From Gavia stellata (taxonomy: Eukaryota; Chordata; Aves; Gaviiformes; Gaviidae), in NCBI RefSeq assembly GCF_030936135.1, contig NC_082599.1, positions 6,558,847 through 6,622,846 on the forward strand: DNA of 64,000 nucleotides. The letters are read 5' to 3'. Every line of letters begins with the position of its first letter. The stretch's first letter is position 1. Position numbers and translations under genes: made by a program. The notes under the pieces are model-generated. The model searched no databases, was not told where the DNA came from, and worked only from the letters and a program-made list of their open reading frames with translations. Positions 13,901-25,900 of the stretch are shown piece by piece.

Positions 13901-16900
13901 GTTAGGACTTTGTTACTTTTTCTACTTTGAGGGAGTCTTTTTGTCTTCAAACTCAATATCTACAAAAATTGTGGTGTTATAGGAGAGAGTAAGTGTAGAT
14001 TAAGTTCTGCTGTTGAACTAGCTTCATGTCTGTCCTAGTGCTCCAGTTTGTTATCCCACTTTCTGAAGTTACTCAGTAATTATTTGCTCTTTATCCAGAC
14101 ACATTTCCCATTGTTGCTGACGCTGATGAAGCACATCAAGAGCTGCTGTCTTTTAAAATTCTTTCTAATAATATTGCAATGCTGAGTTTTGCGCTAATAA
14201 AACATTCTGTCAGAAGTTCCCAGCCTGCAGGACGCTGTTAGAAAGTAAAGCTCTTATCTTCAGCGCTGCCAACACTTGCAGTGTTAAATCACAATAAATC
14301 CATGCCTCTGTAGTCACACTTAAGCAGGATAATCCCATGGTTTTATTTTTTAAAAAGAATATTTCAACTTTTTCAGTTTGGCATAAAAATGTTAGAATAT
14401 GAACCCTGATAATTCTAACACTTAACACAATGGAAAAGATTCCAAAATACTCAGTTTTAAAAACAGCTCTAAAATTGTTTCTGACTATCTCATGTTACAT
14501 GACACCAAAACAGCTGGGAATGGCAAATCCTCATGCAAAGAGGAACAAGACTCTGCATATTGTTAATATACGTATCTCTGGAAGATGCTGAGATACTTCT
14601 CTACCTGTGAGAGCATTAAACATTACATAAGAGTTGTATCTGCTGTTGGCATCAAGACTACTCTTCAAATGCATTTCAATAATAATTTCAGAATACTTCT
14701 TTCCAAATGAAAAGGGAAGCACTATATCCATATAATTTCTTAGTGCATTTGCTGACTACCAAATGAATGCCTTTTGAATTCTGTAGGGAGATCGCTGCCT
14801 TGCTGAAATGGTAAGTGCACTTAGTAAGTCCAGAAGAGCTTTTACTGATAATTTTCCATTAATAAGAATAATTGCCATCTCAAATTGAAAATCCAGTACT
14901 CTTGTATTTCTCTAAGTGTTTTAAACATTCTGCACAGAAATGGATGCTGCGTGCCCAAAGTAAATAATGCACAGCATATCACACGTTCACTTGGCCACTT
15001 GAAACCAGAGGAATATACAAATTTTGATCTTTATTTCAGCAAGTAGCTAGTTTTGTGTTTCTGAAATTATGAGGAGTCACAGAAAGAGTTTGAAAAAAAT
15101 TGTTGAATGCCAAAAAACCATGTCAAAGGTGTGCACGTTAATAGCCATGTCCAGACTGCAGTCAACTACTGTCTCAAACTCCATGTGAGTCAGATACTGA
15201 TAGAATACACTGAAATCGACAGCAACCTTTCCATTACTTCTCGGCAGCACTGGCTTGGTTTGTTGACCTAGACAGTAAATAGTCTGACCGTGTCTCTTCC
15301 GTTAATTGCTAATATTGCTGTTTTTCTTTGGCGCTTTTCTCCTTTCCTTAGATTTACTTTCACTGGCATTTATACTTTTGAATCATTGATAAAAATATTG
15401 GCAAGAGGATTCTGTCTAAATGAATTCACTTTCCTTCGAGATCCCTGGAACTGGTTGGATTTCACTGTTATTGTTATGGCGTAAGTGGGAACATATAAAA
15501 TATAGATTACCCTTGCTTGGTGCTTCTGTGGTGCAAAAGGCTGTCTGCAGCACAAAGAACCCCTGTGGGTCCTAACTGCACCTGAAACTATTTAGGCCAT
15601 TGACTCTTCCCCTTGTTTTATCGCTCACTGTATAACAACAACATATTAGTTTTCAAGAAGGGAATAGAGTTGTGCAGAACAAGATATACTCTGCGGTGAG
15701 TGTATGTGAACGGATGCATTTCAATCAGTGAAACGTAATAGCTGGGCTGTCAAATACAGACATACAGATCCTGTGAATGAAAGTGTAAGTTTGAAAATAG
15801 AGTGATGTGTATAGACACCAGGACAGAGGATTAAATTTGGGCTCTTTATCTCCAAAAATCATAGTTTGAGCTTCAGTTTGCAGTAATTAGAAAGCTTTTT
15901 TACTGGTTAGATGCAGCTACGGCAGGGAGATAGATAGAATCAAATGAGTTCAGCCAGTGTTTCAGCCCAAAGTTAATAATTTTGAGTGTTATCTTTGTTT
16001 ATATTTTAAATGCGTGATATTTTAAGATGCTGAGACAAAAGCAGCTGTGCATAAGCCAAGAGCTACCTCATAAGGAAACTCTAATAATCAAGAAATGGGT
16101 TTCTATTTTATAAGTCTTCAGACAAATCTTTGATATGTAATTTATTAATACTTAAAATATACTCAGAAGGATTGACAGTTAAGAATAACCACTGTAAAAT
16201 AATTGCCCTGTGTACTCTGTTCAACCACTTGACATATTATGTCCTGACTTTACAGGTACGTGGGAGCATTTAGTAACTTGGGGAGCGTGTCAGTCCTTCG
16301 GACTTTCAGGGTTCTGAGAGCTTTAAAAACCATTTCAGTAATCCCAGGTAAGAAACCCCATTTGCTGAATATTTTCTGCTACTTACAACTGATTCTTTGC
16401 TCCAATTACATGTTGGCTTTTGCCTTTTTGGTTTTTTTTCTCTATCTTTCATTGATTGCAGACGCAGCTGAATTTGTGGACATAAATAGTGTCTCAGTTC
16501 ACCTGGCCCAACGAGAATAAATCAAGCATTAGAAACAATCTTGTATTTAATTTATTTTCATTGTGCTTTTAAAGATTTTGTTAACACTTTATAATGTCAG
16601 TTTTACAGAATGTTTTTCTAGCTGGTCTATGTGTTATGGTTCAACAGAAACACCTCTGGTGACTGAACGGACTTAACTATTAATCATTTTACATCATCTC
16701 TGGGAAAATGGTTTCCTTGTCACTTTTTCCTTAGTTATGAAGCCAGTGGATTCTTTCTCATGACAAAATACAAATTAAGAACTAGTGGGTTGCCTCCGTC
16801 TTCTCTTCCTGGCTTTTTTTATCATATTCATTACTGTTTTCGCTGTTTCCAGTTTCTTCACAGATTACCAGTGTTGGAAATTTCATTTGAATTATGCATA

Positions 16901-19900
16901 TAACTCTTTCTGGATAAGAAAAACTAGACTATCTCTGGTTCCTCATCCTTGCCTAAATATTTTACAGAAATTAAAGGAACATCTGGAAATTTTAGGGTCC
17001 ATCAAATGAAAAAAAAAAATGTTGTTCTCATATTAATTACTCTCTCGTCTAAACTATACTTACATTGCAAATATATTTGCCATGTATTATCCAGTAATTT
17101 TGGTACTTTGGTTGTTATACATTGTTCTAACGCTAGTCAAGTATGACACATGAATCTCAGTTTTTCATCCTGATTTTCCTTTGTATATTGTCTTCCTAGG
17201 ACTCAAGATCATTGTAGGGGCACTTATCCAGTCTGTTAAGAAACTTGCCAATGTGATGATCCTGACTGTTTTCTGCCTAAGTGTCTTTGCCCTTATAGGC
17301 CTCCAGCTTTTTAAGGGCAATCTAAGACAAAAGTGTATCAGGAACTCTACAGACTTCAGTAAAATACCTTATTTGCTTAACAAAACATGGGAATCCTATG
17401 AAATATTTGCTAATGACACAGGTAATTTTTCTCCTTAGTTTTTTTTTAGATGATAGTACAGACACCTATGCATGCACTGCTGTAAATTATATTGATATTT
17501 TGATGATTGATATTTTGATGAGTAACTGCCTGATAATGGCATTCAGATTGCCAGAGCAGCTTGCAGGCATCCAGGAATGCACCCCTTTCCTTCATTATAA
17601 GAAATAACACTCCCAAAATTTCCAGTAACGCCCAGCTCTGTTTCCCAGAATGATACGACAAAACCTGAAACACGCATTAGCTCATTCTCCGCTGTAATTC
17701 CCCAAAGTTCACTTTTTACTACATGCTGAAGAGTCCGTACATCTTCATTTTGCTGCCCAGTGAATTACTCTCCAGCTTGAAACAGAAGAATTTATTTAAA
17801 AGTTGAAGTTACTTTCTTCTTCAGATCATATGTATCTTATTTTATGTCTTATGTAAGATATATAGAATATACATCTTTCATCTATACATCTTGACTGAGG
17901 CTGGTGATGAAAGCATAGAGCAGAGATCTGAAAATGCACCAAAGCATTCTCAGAGGAACAGCAACTGTAAGATGCAATTCAGAAAGGAAAAGCCCTTTGC
18001 TAAAGAAAAAGCCTCAATATGCATGAAAAAATACACTCAAATTAAACAATGTCTATGCCAGAAATATGAAGGAAGCTTCATCACTGAAGAAAATCTCCGC
18101 CAACGAGTTCAGACATAGCAGCAGTTATATAGGGAGAAAAGCATCCTCCCAGGGGAAATGTTGAAATACGTAAAAAAGCCACACAGGATTGCTGTTTGTA
18201 TGCACTCCGTGTGGAAGATTTGTTTAGACAGGATTTCTTTAACAACTTCATAGTCCAGGGCGAGAAAGTCTTTGTATAAAAGATTTTTGGGGAAAAACTT
18301 TTTACAAGAAACTCTTGTACCTACCAAAAAACCACACATAGGAACAAAGTCATTTACATGTACAGAATGTTGTAAAAATCATAATTGAAAACAAGCTTCA
18401 GAAAAAAACAGGCAGTGACTACAGTAGCACACAAGAGACCATGGATGTGACAAACTTTGGCTAAAACTATTAATTTTCTGTGCAGAAGCAACAGGAAACA
18501 AACACATCTATTTTTTTTTTTAATGAAGAACATTGCAGCTGTATAAAGGCAATCGCCTGGAGAAAGTTGGGCTCAAGAAATTAAAAATCTGTGTTGCTTC
18601 ACAACTTTTGTCTTGTTTACATCCCATGCCATACATGTTGCGTGCAGGGTGATTTGCTATGATGGCAAAAGGAGTAGGAGGGCCCAGACAGGTTTAACGA
18701 AAGCTAGATGACTTTCCTACAGGATTTAGGACTTACAGCACTGTAAGCCCAGTTTTCTGTTAAATTATTTTTTGTGTAGTTTTTATAGGCTGCTTTGTAT
18801 ATTTTTTATGGTCCTGGCTTTGTGAGAAGTTCCCATCTCCAACATGGAGAACTACATGGTGTTGTGATACTCTGAAGCTCAATCACTGAATCTTCTTAAA
18901 AAAAATGTGGGTGAAAAGCAGCCCAGATAGTGACTCATTCCTTTATGGTGTATTTACATGATATGGTACAGCTGATACTAAAGATTCCTGCTGGCTCTGA
19001 ATCACCCTGGCTTACCTGATGAGCACAGCTGAGGTTTGAGAAGCACCAGGAAGACATGAGACCTCCCTTGCATATGGGGTCATAAACCCTCATCTTAATG
19101 GGGCTAATTAGCTATTAGCACTAAAGCTGTTACTTTCAGCCTGCTGCTAGCTCAGGGATCAGAGTAACCATGCTAGGAGAAATAGGGGAAGAGGTGAAAA
19201 AGGGCACAGCTCCAGCATCCTAATGGACAAATCTGTATTCCTCAGCCAAGCAGGGTTAGGACCTGCTGTCTGGCTCAGCAGAACAGTGACATGGCGTGGT
19301 GTATATCCACACCGCCAAATATTCTTTCCTCCTCCTCAAAATAGGGTTCTGGTTTTATTGCTTATTGGAAGCAGAACTGGTCTATGCCACCCCAAATGAT
19401 GTTTGTCCTGGAGAGGGCTAATTGCTATGGGCCAAAACTGCCAGAGTTTGTGCTAATGATTACCAAACCAGGGAATGTGCTTGAGGCTGTGCTCTCCAAT
19501 TCTTCATTTCCTTTATGCAGATGTGGCCAAAGCGATAATATTTTTAAAAATTCTGTTTTGAGGGCTGCCTTCAGCCTGAAATTTGTGCATACACATATGC
19601 ATGCTTATAAATGAGGACAGGACATCTTGCAATCTGGTGCAGTTACTGTGAGCGTGGGAAACCTGCCTATGTGTGTGCACATACACTTACAGATCACTGA
19701 TTACTCATCGCTACTCATATTAAAGGTTAGAGGATTCAGGCTAGAAACTGCTTTGGTTTTAATTCTTTTCCCCCTTTTTTATAGCATCCATTGCTAAGAA
19801 AAAGGGCACCTCAGATATTTTGCTATGTGGTCCTGGTGCTGGGTAAGTGCACTTAAGAATATCTCTTCTTTGGAAGTTTTCTCTGCCTCAGTGCTTCTGT

Positions 19901-22900
19901 ATTCGTTCACTCATACGAGACAAAAGCAGAAATTCCAGGCTTTCCTTGAATGCAGAAACAGGAACACAGACAACAAAATATAGTAAACAGTCAGATAATT
20001 TAATACTTGTAGGGAATGAAGCATGAACCTGCAGTTGGCTTATTCAGGTCTAAATTCCATTGAGCCTTTCAGAAGTGCTGTCTTTCTCTTCCCCACGGAT
20101 GTACGAGAGAACTGAAAACATGAAGGATCACGGATATAGCACAGGACAGACATGCTCCTCTCTGTAAAAGCTGATGAGTGTTAACTGGAAAAACAAAACA
20201 TGGATCTTTGAAGGGCAGGTTTGGGCAAGGAGGGAGACGTGGCTGCTTTGCAGTGGGGAGCAGGGGATGAGGGCTGGCGAGGAGGAAATTGTCCTGGGTT
20301 GGTGGTCTACTCCAGCCTGTCATCTTCCTTTGTTATTGGGTTGTGGGTGCTGCTTTTTCCATCCTACTTTCCAGCCAATACTACCTGGAGTAGAAAATTG
20401 GCTTGCAATCGAATAAAACACAGAGCTGAATAATAATCAGAACTCTCAGATAAGCTGAAGTTTTCCTTGAAATCTGCACAGTTAAAAGAGCTCCACTTTT
20501 TATTATTACTTCTAGGATCTGTCCTCCAGACTATATATGCTTGAAAATTGGGCCAAATCCTGATTATGGTTTCACTAGTTTTGATACGTTTGGCTGGGCT
20601 TTTCTTTCCTTATTCCGCCTGATGACCCAGGACTACTGGGAGCGTCTGTACCAGCAGGTACCAACTTTGTGCATAATTCAGAAGCGGAAAATGCGTGGAG
20701 AGGACAAGAAACCTCAAATAAAAGCAATAGCTGCAAGTCATCGAGCCCACACCCTCCCTTCTCCCTTCCCGCAAGCTGTGACTCCTAGAAAAGGGATGCC
20801 GAAGTGCTTCCCAGCAATAGCCCTATCACCCTGCTGGTTTAGGGACTTAAAAAAAAAAAAAGTACTAAAAGGGTCCTGTATTGTCCTTCAAAAATATGAT
20901 AACGCCTCCTGAGTTGTCCTCATGGGATATACGATCCGTGATTCACAGACGATGGTATAGGGAGAGGGAGAAAGAGGGGGAAGAAGGGCCAAGGGAGGTA
21001 TACTTCCATTTAAGCTTCCTAAAGCATTGTGTCTGGGAAGCTGAGTGCTTCTAAAGAATTTCAGAGACACATTGAAATCCTGTTTGGTATTTTCTATCGT
21101 AATTTTTATCTCTGGGGTGTGTTGTTTACAGACCCTCAGAGCTTCTGGGAAGGTATATATACTCTTCTTCATGCTGGTCATCTTTCTGGGCTCGTTTTAT
21201 CTAGTCAACTTGATTCTGGCTGTAGTAACAATGGCATACGAAGACCAGAACAAGGCCACCATTGCTGAAACGGAGGCAAAGGAAAGGAAATTTCGGGAAG
21301 CCATGGAATTATTACAGAAGGAGCAGGAGGTATGTAAATTATTCCCTTACAAGCATTAGTCTCAGTGCTCTGTGGTCAGTCACATAAGAAAAAGCATCAC
21401 TCCTTGTATACAGCTGTATATAGTAGTCACTCATGGGAGCAGGAGCGAGTGATAACTTATTGAAAGTAGTGATTCCTAGAGCTACAGGAGCAATTCCTTG
21501 TTCAGCTGTGTATTTTTCCTGTGAAACAACGAATTTTGTTGTAGATAATAAGCATTAAAGGCTGCTATTACTTTAAAATCTGGAAAATGTAAAATTCCAC
21601 CAGCTAGCAGTTTCCAAAAGAAAATGTAGTTGTTTTTTAATTTTTCTTCTATTTTATCATTGTGGACTGCTGAGCAGAGAACTATACAGTAATTCAGTTG
21701 ATCAACTGCATTAACAACAGGGCCAAAACCTATTGTAGTTGAATGAAAAGTCTCTTGGTAACTTAAATGGCTTAGAAGCTTCTGGAACAAAATACTTCTG
21801 TGTTTTGAAAATATTGTCCTAAATTCCGTATGGGAAGGAAAGTCAGCCACAGTCACAAGGATCCCCAGTGAAAAGACAGAATCTTAATACTCTTTGAGCA
21901 TTTATTTGGAGAAAAGGATATATTCTACAGCATTATTTTCAAACTGAGTATCTTTATTGTAAGCAAATCTGCCATGTGGAGGGATAGGAGCTATAATGTG
22001 ATTATTTTGCCCCTGGCAGGCCCAATACATGCGATCATGTAACATACTGCAAATAGCAAATAGTTCAGTGCTCCATATGTTGGGGAAATTCTCTCCTCTT
22101 TCTTTTACTGTTATCACGTATTGCAAGATTTCTAATGAGTTTTGTGAAACGCAAATTCTTAAGATGAAATAATATAGAGCACAGAAGCGTTTTCTTTCTG
22201 TTTGTATTCAAAGTACCCAGCAAAAATATCATCCATGTTTTTGTTTTAATTTCAGTCATTGGCTATTAAAGGAATTGATATCCTGTCAATTAGCTCCTTT
22301 GAAGCCTCTTCTCTGTCTACCAAAGAAATCAAAGAAAGATGCAATAGGAAAAAGAGAAATAAGTCCTTGGGGATAGAAGATAATGAAGAAGAAGAACAAT
22401 TCCCCAAGTCACAGTCCACAGACAATCAACGCAAGTTGGTAATCTATTGTCTGAATCTGAGATTCTTACAGTTTTCCAATTTTAATACTAAAATAAATTG
22501 CTTGAATGCACAAACCAAATCCTATTACAAACACTGATCACTCTTAAGTCTTTATTTTAACAAGCTTTTGGGATAAGGAAGACTTAGATGTAAAATTTCA
22601 TGTCAAAAGGAAATATTATAAACAAAGGATGGAAGGAAAGTTATAATAACAGTCAAAATAAATTTTCTGTAACACTGAGGAATAGAAAAGAGTGAATGAT
22701 TGTCAGAATTTAACTTTTGTGCCATCATTCTCTGTTTACTTAGACTATAAATATAAATCTTATCACAAAAATAGCTGCTACAGCTGGTAGGATTTTATTA
22801 TCTGCCTTTTAAAATCTGAACAAAATCCTTCCTGAAGAATCTAAATTAAATAAGAGTTTTGGACTTGGTAAGGCTGATAGGAAATGTTATGAAACTCTAA

Positions 22901-25900
22901 ACACTTATGGCTTCCCAAAATCTTCTCTACGGTATTATGCCATTCTCTCTTTATTCCTTTTCCTGGGCTTTTAGTCTTTCCTTGGCCTGGTGTACGGTCC
23001 CAACGCAAATCAGGTGAAACGCAGACTTAGCCACGGGAGCGTGTTCAATTTCCAAATACCTGCTTTAGAAGTTGATTCCAGAACGGATATTGGTGACGAG
23101 GAGACCCGCAGTGCCGGGGAACATGAAATCCAGTGTCGGTCACTGTCGGTCACGCAGATGGGAAGACGCTCCAGCGTGCAAAGTCAAATGAGCCACAGCT
23201 CTCACCCCGCTACCCCAAACTGTGTGCAGAGCGGCAAGTGGGCTAACGTGGATGACTGCAATGGGGTGATTTTGATGACGGGAGGAGGAAGCAGCAGGGT
23301 GCACAGTCTAGATCCAGTGTCTTCTGAAGGAGTAATGCTTCCACCAGTGATGGAAGACCCAGGAAAGAGTGATCTGGTAAGTAAAGGATATTATTTTAAG
23401 TATATACTTCATGTTATGGTTTCTCCGTAAGTGGCAGGTTTTTCTTGTCTTAAGAGTTTCAGCGAAATGGCAAACAGTGATGTGAAATAAAGTGTACTGG
23501 TGTGGGGAGTTAGTTGTTGTAGAAAGTGTCTTTTAATACTCTGATGAATTCCCAAATAAGAGAGTTCATTGCTTCAGCATTCCTGTTCTATACCCTGTTT
23601 TTCTGCTATGCACAACTTCTGCTAACATACTTTTGAAGGTTCCTAGTGCTGGAATTATATGTCACCAGGGAGTCTTTTTATCCCATGCCCTATCCAGGGA
23701 GGTCATTTTGAGCAGTACCTGTACTTTCTCTCCCCTTCACAGCACCTTTAGCATCATGCAGAAGTTTTGTCTGTAAGTTCCCCAAGCAGTTAGAGATGCC
23801 TTTCTACCGGTTTATCCCTCATCTCTCTCCTTTTCCATTAGTCTCTAGAGCATTTTCTATGCTTATTTCCCCTCATACACTTATTTCCAAGGTTTGTGCT
23901 TGCCCTGTTGCTATTACACGCTTGCAGGATCCATTTACTGCAGCATTATTACTGAAGAGTAGGACCTTCGTTCTCAACATCTATTACATCTTGTAAAAAG
24001 GTACATTTATTTGGCTGCTTGTCATTGTTCCTATTAACTTTTATAGTTACCCATCATCACATCCTACTTCATTTTATTCCTGTGGTATCTCCCTAATCAT
24101 GTTTACTTCTTTAAGCAGCCAGCTGTAAATGATGAGAGCAGCATGATGCATTTGCCTCCTCATCTGTCAGTGGAGTACTTTAACGAGGCACTTCAGAGAC
24201 AAAGGGCAGCAAGTGCAGTCAGCATAATTACCAGTGTCTTGGAGGGTAAGTGGTTGCTCATTATGCTAAGGTAACGCTAGCGTGGAAGACCAAAATGTCA
24301 ATACATTTCTTAAAGGTTAAGAGAGGTTTGTAGGGGTGTAGTTAGGAATTTCATTGTTAATTTGGCTCTTTAAAAAAAAAAAAAGCAGCATTATCACAGA
24401 GTCTTTAGGTACTGGAACGCATCCTTTGCCTATCGTAAGATCTTGTTTTGTAGGCCAGACAGTGAAGGCAATGGGAGTAAGGGTGAGCGGAAGGAGTTTC
24501 TCTAGTATCTGAGGTGCAGGACTGGGATGCTGTCTTCTCCTCCTGACCCTGTGCTTGGTGATGTGTCACTGGCAGAGACATAGGCACGCAAAATCTAACA
24601 ATAAGGTTATGCAAGCAAAATCAGTTGTTGTAGCAATTTCTGGGTTTTGAATACTTAACCTTACTATTTTATTCCTTCAGCTTACCTTTCCGTGTGAATT
24701 TTTTGGGGGATTTATCACTGGCTGATACTTTTGTTGCAATTTCTGAAAAATTTCCACCCAAATTGTTTAATTGTTTTCTGGACCAGGGTAGGAAGACTTT
24801 TTTTTTTCTTTTTCTTTTTTCATCGGTTCATCTGATCTTTGAAAAATTTTTAGGTCCCTGAAAACCAGATTAGTAATAATTCGTACTGTGCTTTTATTTA
24901 GCTTTAAGTAAGCTCCAGTTTGTTAATGAATTTGCACAGGACTTCAGCAGGGTCAAAAGTATTTTGGAGGGCTCATTAATATCGATGGTGAAGAAAGAAA
25001 GGCTGTGAGATTTCTGTTTGACCAACAGAACATTAATGGCAAAGCCAGAACAGCTTCTATCCCATGTTTTACTTATAGAAAATGGAGAGGTGTGGCAACG
25101 TGCATCAGCTGGGAAATGGTAGGCATGACCTTTCCAGTAGAAGTGGCCTAAGGCCAAATTTCAGGCACTGTAGTTTGGATTTGCCTCACCTACGACCAGA
25201 ATTCCTGTGGCTGCCATTGACTCTGTAGACTCCCTTGAGAGTCAAAGGAGACAAAAATAGGTTGGGTGTGATAGAGCCAGTGTCTTTAGACATCACATAA
25301 GGATAAGGTGAACAGTGCCTTAGCTGCTATATTGATCTACGAGAGTGCGAGAGGCTGTGGTGTGGCCTCTGCATCGTAAACATCTGTTTTTAGCCAGATG
25401 ATTGTGGTACAAGTCTGAGACTAAGACAAATAAAACCTGATCCAAAGGCTTTTAAGTACGTTCATATGAATGAATTTTGAATCCGAATTTCTCTGAATTC
25501 TATCTTTGTGTTTATTAGCTGATGTAGGGACTTACATGAATGGTAGAAAGTGCAGGGAAGATTTGGGGCTCTGTGTGAGATGTGAGGTTTCCTTTTTCTT
25601 CTCTGGTCTTTTGAATACTTGAAATTGTTATTTCACCATCTTGCTCAGTGATAACTACTTAATTATAGTGGGGTTTTCTTTTGCTTTTAGAACTTGAGGA
25701 ATCCCAGCGGAGATGCCCGCCGTGCCTGAATGATTTTGCTTTGAAGTATCTAATTTGGGACTGTTGTCCGCTTTGGTTGAGAATCAAGAAAAAAGTGGCT
25801 GCTTTCATAAAGGATCCTTTTATTGATCTCACCATCACTGTTTGCATTGTGATGAACACTTTGTTCATGGCACTGGAGCACAATAATATGTCAGATAATT

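Noticed and set aside
16462..16552. A functional alternative exon 5
   Set aside because: In-frame stop, broken phase at the acceptor and no S4 arginine codons. It cannot produce a working voltage sensor.
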